40,461 nucleotides of DNA from Lautropia sp. (GCA_030532425.1 JAUNLD010000022.1:1-40461), one strand, 5' to 3'; shown: positions 1 to 9,492, counted from the stretch's first letter. Program-made: numbers and translations. Notes: generated by a model not told the origin, from the sequence alone.

Positions 1-29
1 AGGAAAGGGGCGCAGAGAGGAGCGGACAC

Positions 30-60
30 AAAAAAGGCCCTCCCGGTTGGTGGGAGAGCC
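30..60 (-). terminator. Rho-independent terminator downstream of phoH
   Basis: Read on the minus strand, a nine-base stem (positions 52-60 pairing with 36-44, one mismatch) with a seven-base loop is followed by a run of six T (A at 30-35 on the plus strand). It lies about 190 bases beyond the phoH stop and would end the minus-strand bcp-phoH transcript. I see nothing else convincing between 61 and 246. Confidence 0.7.
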
Positions 61-246
61 TGCAGGTGGCTGGATGGCGGTGCCATCCGGTTGACATGGG
101 GGCCCCGATCAGGGGCTTTCGCGGGGGGGAATCAGTTCATCACGCGCTCTGGCCCCCGACGCTTTCATGGCAGCATGAGCCCCTGTTCAGGGGAGCCAAT
201 GCCCGAACGGATCATCTGCCCGGGCGTTTCGGGGGCTGGTCTCGGG

Positions 247-2034
247 TCAGAGCACCTCGGCGGCAAAATCGGCCAGGCGTGAGCGCTCGCCCCGTTGCAG
301 GGTGAGGTGCCCGCCATGTGCCCAGCCCTTGAAGCGCTCGACCACGTAGGTCAGGCCTGACGAGGCTTCGGTCAGGTAGGGGGTGTCGATCTGGGCGATG
401 TTGCCCAGGCAGACGACCTTGGTGCCGGGGCCGGCGCGGGTGGCCAGCGTCTTCATCTGCTTGGGCGTCAGGTTCTGCGCCTCGTCGATGATGAGGTACT
501 TGTTGTTGAAGGTGCGGCCGCGCATGAAGGACATCGACTTGACCTTGATGCGCGAGCGGATCAGGTCGGCCGCTGCGGCACGTCCCCAGTCGCCACCGGC
601 ATTGCCGCGGTTGAGCACCTCCAGGTTGTCTTCCAGTGCCCCCATCCAGGGCTGCATCTTTTCTTCCTCGGTGCCGGGCAGATAGCCGATATCGTCACCC
701 ACCGGCACGGTGGCGCGGGTCATGATGATCTCGGCGTAACGCTTTTCGTCCAGCGTCTGCGCCAGCCCGGCGGTGAGGGCCAGCAGTGTCTTGCCGGTAC
801 CGGCCTGTCCCAGCAGCGTCACGAAGTCGATCTCGGGATCGAGCAGCAGGTTCAGCGCAAAGTTCTGTTCACGGTTGCGGGCGGTGATGCCCCAGATGGC
901 ATGGCGGGCCTGGGTGAAATCGCGCACCACCCGCAGCACCGCCTCGTTGCCCTGGCGCTCGCGCACCTGGGCAAACAGCGGGTTGCCGCCGGATTCGAGG
1001 TAGACGAACTGGTTGACCAGCAGACCGGGCACCAGCGGGCCACGGATGCGGTAGAAGCTGTGACCGCCTTCCTGCCACGACTGCATGTCCTTGCCGTGGG
1101 TGTTCCAGAAATCCTCGGGCAGCGCCACCGAGCCGCTGTAGAGCAGATCGAGATCATCCGTGACCTGATCGTTGAAATAATCCTCGGCGGCCAGGCCCAG
1201 CGAGTGGGCCTTGATGCGCATGTTGATGTCCTTGGACACCAGCACCACCTGCCGGTCGGGGCGGCTTTGCTCCAGGGCCGCCGTGACCGAGAGGATGCGG
1301 TTGTCGGCCTTGCCGGGGGGCAGGGCGGCCGGCAGCGGGGCATCCAGCACCCGTGTCTGCAGGAACAGGCGCCCGGTGGCATCCTGGTGCCCCAGCTGGT
1401 CGAGCGGGATGCCCTGCTCGATGTTGTCGCTGGCGGACACCAGTTCGTCGAGGTTGCGGCTGACCTGGCGGGCATGACGCGAGACTTCGCTCATGCCGCG
1501 CTTGTGGTCGTCCAGCTCCTCCAGCGTAATCATCGGCACGAAGACATCGTGCTCCTGAAAGCGGAACAGCGCGGTCGGGTCGTGCATCAGTACGTTGGTG
1601 TCCAGCACGAAAAGCCGGTGCCCGGCCCGGCCCGCCTTGCGTCCGGCGCGCCGGCGCGTGCCGGTGGTGACGGGCAGGCGGCTGCTGGCTGTGGCCGAAA
1701 CCGGGGGCACTGCCGGCGCAGACCCCGAGGGGCGCGCCGGCGTGGTGGCTGGTGGCACGGCGCTGCCGGCATGGCCAGGCGATGGGGCCGAGGCGCCGGC
1801 CGCCAGCGCCGTGCCTGCCGGCCGTGCCGGGTGGGTGGCCGGCGGCGGGCTGGCCGCCGCTGGGGCAGCCGCCAGATCGGGCAGGGCCAGCTGCGGCAGC
1901 ATGGCGTCGGTGGCCTCGGCAGCAGGGGCGCTGGCCTTGCGGCGGCGAGCGGCCGGCATCCGGGCCTTGTTGCGCGAGGCTTCGCGGATGTCGAGGCGGG
2001 CACCGCGGGTGCTGGGGGCTTTGGGCAGGGGCAT
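247..2034 (-). CDS. PhoH family ATPase with N-terminal PIN domain
   Basis: This is a 595-residue cytoplasmic protein of the PhoH2/YlaK type, a PIN nuclease-like domain fused to a PhoH P-loop ATPase. Family members are thought to act as RNA helicase-ribonucleases. Residues 1-135 are a low-complexity Ala/Pro-rich extension, longer than usual. The PIN domain begins near residue 140 (VLDTNVLMHDP, then EELDDHK). The PhoH ATPase has Walker A GQAGTGKT and Walker B LIIDEAQN. It starts 11 bases after the bcp stop, so the two are probably co-transcribed. The annotated ATG has no obvious ribosome site, so a start further inside the Ala/Pro-rich part is possible. The family call is firm; the cellular substrate is unknown. 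Confidence 0.9.
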   Translation of the reverse strand: MPLPKAPSTRGARLDIREASRNKARMPAARRRKASAPAAEATDAMLPQLALPDLAAAPAAASPPPATHPARPAGTALAAGASAPSPGHAGSAVPPATTPARPSGSAPAVPPVSATASSRLPVTTGTRRRAGRKAGRAGHRLFVLDTNVLMHDPTALFRFQEHDVFVPMITLEELDDHKRGMSEVSRHARQVSRNLDELVSASDNIEQGIPLDQLGHQDATGRLFLQTRVLDAPLPAALPPGKADNRILSVTAALEQSRPDRQVVLVSKDINMRIKAHSLGLAAEDYFNDQVTDDLDLLYSGSVALPEDFWNTHGKDMQSWQEGGHSFYRIRGPLVPGLLVNQFVYLESGGNPLFAQVRERQGNEAVLRVVRDFTQARHAIWGITARNREQNFALNLLLDPEIDFVTLLGQAGTGKTLLALTAGLAQTLDEKRYAEIIMTRATVPVGDDIGYLPGTEEEKMQPWMGALEDNLEVLNRGNAGGDWGRAAAADLIRSRIKVKSMSFMRGRTFNNKYLIIDEAQNLTPKQMKTLATRAGPGTKVVCLGNIAQIDTPYLTEASSGLTYVVERFKGWAHGGHLTLQRGERSRLADFAAEVL

Positions 2035-2045
2035 CGTCGATGGGG

Positions 2046-2522
2046 TCAGGGTTGGCGGACGGCCTGCAGGATCTCGTCCACGTGGCCGGGCACCCTGACT
2101 TTACGCCATTCCCGCATCAACGTGCCATCAGGGCCGATCAGGAAGGTGGAGCGCTCGATGCCGCGAACCTGCTTGCCGTACAGGGTCTTGTTCTTGATGA
2201 CGTCGAACAGCTGGCACAGCTGCTCGTCGGCGTCGCTGATGAGGTCGAAGGGAATGCCCAGCTTCTCGCGGAAGCTGGCGTGGCTCTTGAGGCTGTCGCG
2301 CGAGACGCCGAGGATTTCGGCACCGGCCTGGCGAAAATCCTCGTGGGCGGCCGAAAAATCACCGGCTTCGCTGGTGCAGCCGGGGGTATTGTCCTTGGGA
2401 TAGAAGTACAGCACCAGCATCTTGCCGGCAAAGTCCGACAGGCGCATGGGGCCGCCGGTGGTCTCGGCCGAAAAGTCGGGAATGGGCTGGCCAGGGCTGA
2501 TGAGGGGAGCAGGGGCGGACAT
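2046..2522 (-). CDS. bcp: Thioredoxin-dependent peroxiredoxin (Bcp/PrxQ)
   Basis: A 158-residue thiol peroxidase that reduces H2O2 and organic hydroperoxides in the cytoplasm. The peroxidatic cysteine is Cys49 in the family motif NTPGCTSEAGDF, preceded by the thioredoxin-fold strand VLYFYPKD. The resolving cysteine found five residues later in E. coli Bcp is absent here, so this would be a one-Cys or alternative-Cys member; another Cys occurs at DEQLCQLF. Length is normal for the family. It lies just upstream of phoH on the same strand, in a probable two-gene operon. Confidence 0.93.
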   Translation of the reverse strand: MSAPAPLISPGQPIPDFSAETTGGPMRLSDFAGKMLVLYFYPKDNTPGCTSEAGDFSAAHEDFRQAGAEILGVSRDSLKSHASFREKLGIPFDLISDADEQLCQLFDVIKNKTLYGKQVRGIERSTFLIGPDGTLMREWRKVRVPGHVDEILQAVRQP

Positions 2523-2681
2523 CGGCTTCTCCGTAATACAGGAAAGGGTGGGCAGGCATGCGGGTCATTCCGCGTGTCGGTCATACCACGGCATTGTGGC
2601 ACCAAAGCCCTGGCCGCGCCTGCACGGGCCGTGGAGGGCACCGGGCCGCGAGGTCAGGGGTACTGGGCATCAGGGGGCGTG

Positions 2682-3062
2682 TCAGCCCGGTGGCTGGGCC
2701 AGCAGCGCGGCCAGCACCTGGCGGCCCTCGGCCATCAGGATGTTGTAGGTACGGCAGGCGGCCGCCGAATCCATCGCCTCGACGCCGACCCCGGCCTGCA
2801 GCAGGGGGCGGGTGAGGGCAGGGGATGGAAAGCGCAGCTGGGCACCGGTCCCCAGCAGGATGACTTCCGGGCGCTCGTCGAGCAGCGCCAGCAGGCTGGC
2901 CGCATCCAGTGCCTGAAAACCGGCCACGGCCCACGGGGTGACGGGCCCCTGCGGGCGCACCAGCAGCGAACCGTGGTGGCGGCTGCCGTTGACCTCGATC
3001 CAGTCCGGCCCGTAGGCGGTGATGGCATTGAGGTCGCCGTGGCGATCGGCGTGCAGTTTCAT
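2682..3062 (-). CDS. Mth938-like domain protein (DUF498 family)
   Basis: A 126-residue protein of the Mth938/NDUFAF3-like fold. Recognisable parts are the N-terminal half ending in GSLLVRP, the core VILLGTGAQLRFPSP and the C-terminal AACRTYNILMAEGRQVLAALL. Bacterial members have no firmly assigned role; the mitochondrial relative NDUFAF3 helps assemble complex I. It is transcribed divergently from alaA, with about 100 bases between them that must hold both promoters. The family call is good but the function is open. Confidence 0.85.
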   Translation of the reverse strand: MKLHADRHGDLNAITAYGPDWIEVNGSRHHGSLLVRPQGPVTPWAVAGFQALDAASLLALLDERPEVILLGTGAQLRFPSPALTRPLLQAGVGVEAMDSAAACRTYNILMAEGRQVLAALLAQPPG

Positions 3063-3168
3063 CGAAAGCGATAAGGGGATGGCTGAAGCGGCGATCTACG
3101 GTACATTATGCGGTCAATCGTCCTGTGTACCCACGCATGGTACCGCACCTCCGGCCGCGCGCAGCCCC

Positions 3169-4401
3169 ATGAAGACCATCCAGAAATCCGCCAAGCTTGC
3201 CAACGTCTGTTACGACATCCGTGGGCCCGTGCTGGCCAGGGCACGACAGATGGAAGAGGAAGGGCAGCGCATCATCAAGCTCAACATCGGCAACATGGCG
3301 CCGTTCGGCTTCGATGCACCTGATGAGGTGACGCAGGACATGATGGCCAATCTGGCCGGTGCTTCGGGCTATGCCGATGCCAAGGGACTGTTCTCGGCGC
3401 GCAAGGCCATCATGCACTACACCCAGCTCAAGGGCATCCGTGGGGTGGGCCTTGACGACATCTTCATCGGCAACGGCGTCAGCGAGCTGATCGTGATGGC
3501 GATGAACGGGCTGCTCAACAATGGCGACGAGGTGCTGGTGCCCGCGCCCGACTATCCGCTCTGGACAGCGGCCATCAGCCTGTCGGGCGGGCGTGCCGAG
3601 CATTACCTGTGCGACGAGTCCAACGGCTGGCTGCCTGACCCCGACGACATCCGCGCCCGCATCACCGAGCGCACGCGTGCGCTGGTCATCATCAACCCCA
3701 ACAATCCCACCGGTGCCCTCTACCCGGACGATCTGCTGCGCGAGCTGGTCGAGATTGCCCGTCAGCATCAGCTCATCATCTTTGCCGACGAGATCTACGA
3801 CAAGATCCTCTATGACGGCGCCCGGCACACCTCGATTGCCTCGCTGGCCGACGACGTGCTGTTCATCACCATGAACGGGCTGTCGAAGAATTACCGCGCC
3901 TGCGGCTACCGGGCCGGCTGGATGGTCCTCTCCGGAGAGAAGCGTCATGCGGCCGATTACATCGACGGGCTCAACATCCTTGCCTCGATGCGGCTGTGCG
4001 CCAACGTGCCGGGCCAGTTCGGCATCCAGACGGCCCTGGGCGGCTACCAGAGCATCGATGAACTGGTCCGGCCGGGCGGGCGCCTGGCCCGCCAGCGCGA
4101 CCTGGCCTGGGAGATGATTACCAGCATGCCCGGCGTCAGCTGCGTCAAGCCGCAGGCTGCGCTCTATCTTTTCCCCCGCCTCGACCCGGAGATGTACCCG
4201 GTTGCCGATGACCAGCAATTCATCCTGCAACTGCTCGAACAGGAGCGGGTGCTGCTGGTGCAGGGCAGCGGGTTCAACTGGCCGGCCAACGATCACTTCC
4301 GGGTGGTGTTCCTGCCCAACTCGGATGACCTGACCGAAGCCTTCCGCCGCATCGACCGTTTCCTGGCGGACTATCGGGCCCGGCATGGCAGACACGTCTG
4401 A
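3169..4401 (+). CDS. alaA: Glutamate-pyruvate (alanine) aminotransferase AlaA
   Basis: A PLP-dependent class I/II aminotransferase of 410 residues that makes alanine from pyruvate and glutamate. The N-terminus (KSAKLANVCYDIRGPVL) and the stretch INPNNPTGALYPDDL closely resemble E. coli AlaA (YfbQ, 405 residues) as I remember it. The PLP lysine is Lys240 in NGLSKNYR. The open frame extends 50 codons upstream, but the ATG at 3169 is chosen because family homology begins there. In Betaproteobacteria alaA commonly precedes hom and thrC, as here; 57 bases separate it from hom, so co-transcription is likely. Confidence 0.93.
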   Translation: MKTIQKSAKLANVCYDIRGPVLARARQMEEEGQRIIKLNIGNMAPFGFDAPDEVTQDMMANLAGASGYADAKGLFSARKAIMHYTQLKGIRGVGLDDIFIGNGVSELIVMAMNGLLNNGDEVLVPAPDYPLWTAAISLSGGRAEHYLCDESNGWLPDPDDIRARITERTRALVIINPNNPTGALYPDDLLRELVEIARQHQLIIFADEIYDKILYDGARHTSIASLADDVLFITMNGLSKNYRACGYRAGWMVLSGEKRHAADYIDGLNILASMRLCANVPGQFGIQTALGGYQSIDELVRPGGRLARQRDLAWEMITSMPGVSCVKPQAALYLFPRLDPEMYPVADDQQFILQLLEQERVLLVQGSGFNWPANDHFRVVFLPNSDDLTEAFRRIDRFLADYRARHGRHV

Positions 4402-4458
4402 GCAACAGGCGTCCTTGCTGCGCATGCAACGGCTCAATTCCTGGAGTTCTTCATCGTT

Positions 4459-5769
4459 ATGAAAGTGATAAAGGTTGGTCTGCTCGGCATGGGCACCGTG
4501 GGTGGCGGCGTGTTCGAGGTGCTCAGGACCAACGGTGACGAGATTGCCCGGCGGGTCGGGTGCCGGATCGAGGTGGTGCGCATCGCCGCCCTTGACGTCG
4601 AGCGCGTGCGCGCGCTGGCCGGACCGTCGATTCCTGTCAGTGACCAGCCGCAGGACATCGTCAACGACCCGAATGTCGACGTGCTGGTCGAGGTGATGGG
4701 GGGTACCGGCCTGGCCCGCGAGATCGTGCTGGCAGCCATTGCGCAGGGCAAGCAGGTGGTTACCGCCAACAAGGCGCTGCTGGCCGTGCACGGCAACGAC
4801 ATCTTTGCAGCGGCCCAGAAGGCTGGCGTGATGGTGGCCTTCGAGGCGGCCGTGGCCGGGGGCATCCCCATCGTCAAGGCACTGCGCGAAGGTTTGGCAG
4901 CGAATCAGATCGACATGCTGGCCGGCATCATCAACGGCACCACCAACTTCATCCTCTCCGAGATGCGCGACAAGGGGCTGTCGTTTGCCGATGCGCTGGC
5001 CGAGGCACAGGTACTCGGCTATGCCGAGGCCGATCCCACCTTCGACATCGAGGGCGTGGATGCCGCGCACAAGGCGACGCTGCTGGCCTCGATGGCCTTT
5101 GGGGTGCCGGTGCAGTTCGATGGCGCCTACATCGAGGGCATCAGCAAGCTGGCGGCCGAAGATTTCGCGTATGCCGACCGGCTGGGCTATCGCATCAAGC
5201 TGCTGGGCATTGCCCGCAAGCGTGACCAGGGTATCGAGCTGCGCGTGCACCCGACGCTGATTCCCGAGCGGCGCCTGCTGGCCAACGTCGAGGGCGCGAT
5301 GAACGCCGTCTGGGTCAAGGGCAACGCCGTGGGCGAGACACTGTATTACGGGCCCGGCGCCGGCAAGCTGCCCACGGCCAGTGCCGTGGTGGCCGATCTG
5401 GTCGATGTGGCGCGGATGATGGAAAGCAGCGAGGATCACCGCGTGCCCTATCTGGCCTTCCGTCAGGATCAGTTGCAGACGCTGCCCGTGCTGCCGGCCA
5501 GCGCGATGGAAACCGCCTACTACCTGCGCATCCGTGTCAGGGACGAGCCGGGCGTGCTGGCCGACATCACCCGCATCCTGGCCGACCAGGGCGTGTCGAT
5601 CGAGGCGATGATCCAGCGCCAGCCCGATGCGGGTGCCGACAGTACCGACATCATCCTCACCACCCACCTCAGTGTCGAGGCCAAGGTCGACGAGGCCATC
5701 CGCCGCATCGAGGCCCTGTCGTCGGTGCCGTTGCCGGTGGTGCGCCTGCGCGTCGAACAACTGGACTGA
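4459..5769 (+). CDS. hom: Homoserine dehydrogenase
   Basis: A monofunctional NAD(P)H-dependent enzyme of 436 residues that reduces aspartate-4-semialdehyde to homoserine, the branch point to threonine and methionine. The N-terminal Rossmann motif is GLLGMGTVGGG, followed by TANKALLAVHG and the catalytic domain with GIINGTTNFIL and ATLLASMAFG. A C-terminal ACT domain (about residues 355-425, starting YYLRIRVRDEPGVLADI) suggests allosteric control by threonine or a related end product. It stands three bases before thrC, so the two form an operon for threonine synthesis. Confidence 0.97.
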   Translation: MKVIKVGLLGMGTVGGGVFEVLRTNGDEIARRVGCRIEVVRIAALDVERVRALAGPSIPVSDQPQDIVNDPNVDVLVEVMGGTGLAREIVLAAIAQGKQVVTANKALLAVHGNDIFAAAQKAGVMVAFEAAVAGGIPIVKALREGLAANQIDMLAGIINGTTNFILSEMRDKGLSFADALAEAQVLGYAEADPTFDIEGVDAAHKATLLASMAFGVPVQFDGAYIEGISKLAAEDFAYADRLGYRIKLLGIARKRDQGIELRVHPTLIPERRLLANVEGAMNAVWVKGNAVGETLYYGPGAGKLPTASAVVADLVDVARMMESSEDHRVPYLAFRQDQLQTLPVLPASAMETAYYLRIRVRDEPGVLADITRILADQGVSIEAMIQRQPDAGADSTDIILTTHLSVEAKVDEAIRRIEALSSVPLPVVRLRVEQLD

Positions 5770-5772
5770 GTC

Positions 5773-7218
5773 ATGCACTACCTGTCTACCCGCGGGGGCA
5801 TGCCCCCACAGCGCTTCAGCGACATCCTGCTCGGTGGTCTTGCTCCTGATGGGGGGCTGGTCATGCCGGCCGGGATCCCGACGATCGATGCCGACACCCT
5901 GGCGCAATGGCGCGGCCTGTCCTACCCGGCACTGGCCTTCGAGGTGCTGTCCCGCTACTGCGACGACATCCCCGCCGACGACCTGAGACGGCTGCTGGAT
6001 GATGCCTACACGCCAGCCGTGTTCGGCACCGAAGCCATCACGCCGTTGTCGTGCCTGGAGGAGGGCAGTGCCAGCCACGGGCCGCTCTACCTCGAACACC
6101 TCTCCAATGGCCCGACGCTGGCCTTCAAGGACATGGCCATGCAGCTGCTGGGCCGGCTGTTCGAGTACACGCTGCTCAAGCAGGACCGCTGGCTCAACAT
6201 CCTGGGAGCCACCTCGGGCGATACCGGCAGTGCGGCCGAGTACGCGATGCGTGGTCGCCAGCGGGTGCGGGTGTTCATGCTGTCGCCGGCCGGCCGGATG
6301 AGCGCCTTCCAGCGTGCGCAGATGTACAGCCTGCTCGACGACAACATCTTCAACATCGCCATCGAAGGGGTGTTCGACGACTGTCAGGATCTGGTCAAGG
6401 CCGTGTCGGCCGATCTGGATTTCAAGCAGCGGCATGCCATCGGCACCGTCAATTCGATCAACTGGGCGCGGGTGGTGGCGCAGGTGGTGTATTACTTCCG
6501 GGGCTATTTCCTGGCCACGCAGGATGCGCCGCTGACGCCTGACGGCCAGCCGCAGCCGGTGTCCTTCACCGTGCCCAGCGGCAATTTCGGCAACGTGCTG
6601 GCCGGGCACATCGCCCGCCGCATGGGCCTGCCGATCCGCCGCCTGGTGGTGGCCACCAACGAGAACGACGTGCTCGACGAGTTCTTCCGCACCGGCCGCT
6701 ACCGCGTGCGCAGTGCCCGTGAGACGCATGCCACCTCCAGCCCGTCGATGGACATCTCGAAGGCGTCCAATTTTGAGCGCTTCGTCTTCGACCTGCTTGA
6801 CGGGGATGGCGAGCGGGTACGCGCGCTGTGGACGCAGCTGGGCCGCGAAGGACAGTTCGACCTGGGCGGCACCGATGCCTTCCGCCGTGCGGCCGACTGG
6901 GGATTCGTCTCGGGCTCAAGCCATCATGCCGACCGGATGGCCACCATTCGCCACTGGCACCGGCAGTGTGGCGTGCTGGTCGATACCCACACGGCCGATG
7001 GCCTGAAGGTGGCGCAGCAGTGGCGTGAGCCCGGGGTGCCAATGATCTGCCTGGAAACCGCGCTGCCGGCCAAGTTTGCCGAGAGCATCCAGGAAGCCAC
7101 CGGTCAGCTTCCCCCGGTGCCGGCTGGCCTGGAAGGGCTGGAATCGCAGGTGCAGTGCTACATGCGGATGCCGGCCGACCTGCGCCTGCTCAAGGCCTGC
7201 ATCGCCGCCCGCACATGA
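5773..7218 (+). CDS. thrC: Threonine synthase
   Basis: A PLP enzyme of 481 residues converting O-phosphohomoserine to threonine. It belongs to the long ThrC subgroup starting MHYLSTRGG. The PLP lysine is Lys119 in NGPTLAFKDMAMQ. The LGATSGDTGSAAEYA loop and the phosphate-binding PSGNFGN motif are present. It lies immediately behind hom, and its stop codon overlaps the mobB start (ATGA at 7215-7218), so mobB is probably translated from the same transcript. Confidence 0.97.
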   Translation: MHYLSTRGGMPPQRFSDILLGGLAPDGGLVMPAGIPTIDADTLAQWRGLSYPALAFEVLSRYCDDIPADDLRRLLDDAYTPAVFGTEAITPLSCLEEGSASHGPLYLEHLSNGPTLAFKDMAMQLLGRLFEYTLLKQDRWLNILGATSGDTGSAAEYAMRGRQRVRVFMLSPAGRMSAFQRAQMYSLLDDNIFNIAIEGVFDDCQDLVKAVSADLDFKQRHAIGTVNSINWARVVAQVVYYFRGYFLATQDAPLTPDGQPQPVSFTVPSGNFGNVLAGHIARRMGLPIRRLVVATNENDVLDEFFRTGRYRVRSARETHATSSPSMDISKASNFERFVFDLLDGDGERVRALWTQLGREGQFDLGGTDAFRRAADWGFVSGSSHHADRMATIRHWHRQCGVLVDTHTADGLKVAQQWREPGVPMICLETALPAKFAESIQEATGQLPPVPAGLEGLESQVQCYMRMPADLRLLKACIAART

Positions 7219-7772
7219 GGGCGATCGGCTTTGCCGGCTATTCCGGCTCGGGCAAGACCACGCTGCTGGAGCAGGTGATCCCGCTGCTGATCGCGGCCGG
7301 GCAGAGGGTGTCGGTCATCAAGCATGCGCATCACAAGGTTGATGTCGACCAGCCGGGCAAGGATTCGTGGCGGCACCGGCAGGCGGGGGCCACCGAGGTG
7401 CTGCTGACCACCGACCAGCGCTGGGTACTGATGCACGAGCTGCGCGGCCAGCCCGAGCCGGACATTCACGAACATCTGGCACGGCTGGCGCCCTGTGATC
7501 TGGTGCTGGTCGAGGGCTTCAAGGCGGCGGACATTCCCAAGATCGAGGTGTACCGGCCCGCCACCGGCAAGCCCTTGCTGCACCCCGACGATCCGTGGAT
7601 CGTCGCCATTGCCAGTGATGCCGCACTGGATGTGCCGTTGCCGTTGCTCGATCTGAACGATCCGGCGGCGGTGGCCCGTTTCATCCTGGCGCTGCCCACC
7701 CCCGTACCCGGGACGTCCACGCCAGCTGCGCCGGCCGCTGGCTCCGGCGCAGCGGTCGTACCCCAGTCCTGA
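7215..7772 (+). CDS. mobB: Molybdopterin-guanine dinucleotide biosynthesis protein MobB
   Basis: A 185-residue GTP-binding adaptor that assists MobA in attaching GMP to molybdopterin. The P-loop GYSGSGKTTLLE lies at the N-terminus, followed by SVIKHAHH and LVLVEGFK, all typical of MobB. The ATG at 7215 overlaps the thrC stop by four bases and places the P-loop nine residues from the N-terminus, as in the family. The C-terminal 30 residues are Ala/Pro-rich and probably unstructured. It is followed 11 bases later by moeA. Confidence 0.93.
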   Translation: MRAIGFAGYSGSGKTTLLEQVIPLLIAAGQRVSVIKHAHHKVDVDQPGKDSWRHRQAGATEVLLTTDQRWVLMHELRGQPEPDIHEHLARLAPCDLVLVEGFKAADIPKIEVYRPATGKPLLHPDDPWIVAIASDAALDVPLPLLDLNDPAAVARFILALPTPVPGTSTPAAPAAGSGAAVVPQS

Positions 7773-7783
7773 ACCTGTCTGCC

Positions 7784-9121
7784 ATGTCGATGCTTGCCTT
7801 TGAAGATGCGCTGGAGCGCCTGCTGGCGAAGGCCAGCCCGATCCGGGCCACCGAGACCCTGCCGTTGATGCAGTGTGATGGCCGGGTGCTGGCCGGGCCG
7901 GTGATCTCGTCGCTGGACGTGCCCGCCTGGGACAACGCCCAGATGGATGGTTATGCCGTGCGGGCGGCCGAGCTGGCCCAGGCACCCGATGCGCATTTTC
8001 CGGTGTCGCAGCGCATCCCGGCCGGGCACCCCGGCGGGCTGCTGCAACCCGGCACGGTGGCCCGCATCTTTACCGGTGCGGCCATGCCCGCCGGGGCCGA
8101 TGCCGTGGTGATGCAGGAAGAGGCCCTGGTCGAGGGCGGGCGGGTGCGCTTTGCTGCGCAACCCCAGCCTGGTGCGTGGGTGCGGCGCCGTGCCGAAGAC
8201 ATCGCCCGCGACAGCGTGGTGCTGGACGCCGGCACGCGGCTGACGCCGGCCGCGCTGGGGCTGGCCGCTTCGGTGGGGCAGGCGCAGCTCACGCTGGTGC
8301 GCCGCCCGCGGGTGGCCTGCTTCTTTACCGGTGACGAGCTGGTGATGCCGGGCGAGCCGCTGCCGCCGGGGGGCATCTACAATTCCAACCGCTTCGTGCT
8401 CAAGACATTGTTGCAACGCCTGGGCTGCGAGGTGCTCGACCTGGGCATTGTGGGTGACAATCTGGAGGCCACCCGCGCCATGCTGCGGGAGGCAGCCGAT
8501 CAGGCCGACCTGGTCATCACCGCCGGTGGCGTGTCGGTGGGCGAAGAGGATCACGTCCGCCCGGCCGTCGAAGCCGAGGGCGAGATCGACCTCTGGCGCA
8601 TCGCCATCAAGCCCGGCAAGCCGCTGGCCTATGGCCGCATCCATCGGCGGGAGCGTGCGCAGCAGGGCGGCGCGGCACCGTCCTCCGGTCGCGTGCCGCC
8701 ATCCGCTGCTGCGCATGCCGCAGGGCCGGCCGGTGCGCCGGATGCGTCCACAGCATTCCGGCCCGAGGCAGGGCATGCCCATTTCATCGGCCTGCCCGGC
8801 AACCCGGTCTCGTCCTTCGTCACCTTCCTGATGCTGGTGCGGCCCTTCGTGCTGGGCCTGCAGGGCGCCGCCAGCCGCCTGCCGCGGGTCTTGCCGATGA
8901 TGGCCGGCTTCGACTGGCTGCGCCCCGACGGCAGGCGCCGCGAGTTTCTTCGCGCGGTGCAGCTGCCGGGCCAGGACCGCCTCGGGCTGTTCCGCAGCCA
9001 GGGCTCGGCGGTACTGACCTCGGCGGCGGTCGGCGATGGCCTGATCGACAATCCGCCCGGCCAGGTGATCCGTGAAGGGGATACCGTGCGTTTCATCCCC
9101 TTCAGCACATTGCTGGGCTGA
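7784..9121 (+). CDS. moeA: Molybdopterin molybdotransferase MoeA
   Basis: This enzyme inserts molybdate into adenylylated molybdopterin. It has 445 residues with the family motifs PAWDNAQMDGYAVR, IFTGAAMPAGADAVVMQEE, FFTGDELV, TAGGVSVGEEDHV and LPGNPVSSFVTF. About 45 low-complexity residues (roughly 285-331, rich in Ala, Gly, Pro and Arg) interrupt the molybdopterin-binding domain just before the LPGNP motif. That makes it longer than the usual approximately 410 residues; the insert probably forms a surface loop. It lies between mobB and moaD in a cofactor gene cluster. Confidence 0.94.
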   Translation: MSMLAFEDALERLLAKASPIRATETLPLMQCDGRVLAGPVISSLDVPAWDNAQMDGYAVRAAELAQAPDAHFPVSQRIPAGHPGGLLQPGTVARIFTGAAMPAGADAVVMQEEALVEGGRVRFAAQPQPGAWVRRRAEDIARDSVVLDAGTRLTPAALGLAASVGQAQLTLVRRPRVACFFTGDELVMPGEPLPPGGIYNSNRFVLKTLLQRLGCEVLDLGIVGDNLEATRAMLREAADQADLVITAGGVSVGEEDHVRPAVEAEGEIDLWRIAIKPGKPLAYGRIHRRERAQQGGAAPSSGRVPPSAAAHAAGPAGAPDASTAFRPEAGHAHFIGLPGNPVSSFVTFLMLVRPFVLGLQGAASRLPRVLPMMAGFDWLRPDGRRREFLRAVQLPGQDRLGLFRSQGSAVLTSAAVGDGLIDNPPGQVIREGDTVRFIPFSTLLG

Positions 9122-9176
9122 GTTCACCACACGGGCCAACATGCTTGGGCTGGCGCGCTTTCACGGAGGTCTGCCA

Positions 9177-9446
9177 ATGAATATCCACATCCTGTACTTT
9201 GCCAGCCTGCGCGAGCGGCTGGGCACCGGGGCGGAGCAGCTGGCCCTGCCGGCCGGGGTTCGCAGCGTGGCAGAGCTGCGGCAGTGGCTGGCGGCGCGCG
9301 GTGGCGTCTGGGCCGAGGCCTTCACGCCGCCCGCAAGCGGGCGTGACCGGCTGCGGGCTGCCGTCGACCAGGCGATGGCCACGGCGGACACGCCCTTGCA
9401 TGACGGGGCCGAAGTGGCGTTTTTCCCGCCCGTCACCGGCGGGTGA
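9177..9446 (+). CDS. moaD: Molybdopterin synthase sulfur carrier subunit MoaD
   Basis: An 89-residue ubiquitin-fold protein carrying the C-terminal thiocarboxylate that donates sulfur in molybdopterin synthesis. It ends in the diagnostic Gly-Gly (FFPPVTGG) and starts NIHILYFASLRERLG. The ATG at 9177 is preceded by a good GGAGG ribosome site at 9165-9169; an in-frame upstream ATG inside the moeA tail is rejected. A stretch around residues 45-65 is longer than in E. coli MoaD. Its partner moaE follows 46 bases later. Confidence 0.93.
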   Translation: MNIHILYFASLRERLGTGAEQLALPAGVRSVAELRQWLAARGGVWAEAFTPPASGRDRLRAAVDQAMATADTPLHDGAEVAFFPPVTGG

Positions 9447-9492
9447 GAGCAGGGCAGGCCAGCTTGTCCGCATCACCAGGAGTGAGCCGATC

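Noticed and set aside
3106-6729. Very long minus-strand open frame (1207 codons) opposite alaA, hom and thrC
   Set aside because: It is antisense to three clear enzymes, has His/Gln/Arg/Asp-rich composition typical of the complement of GC-rich codons, and shows no domains.
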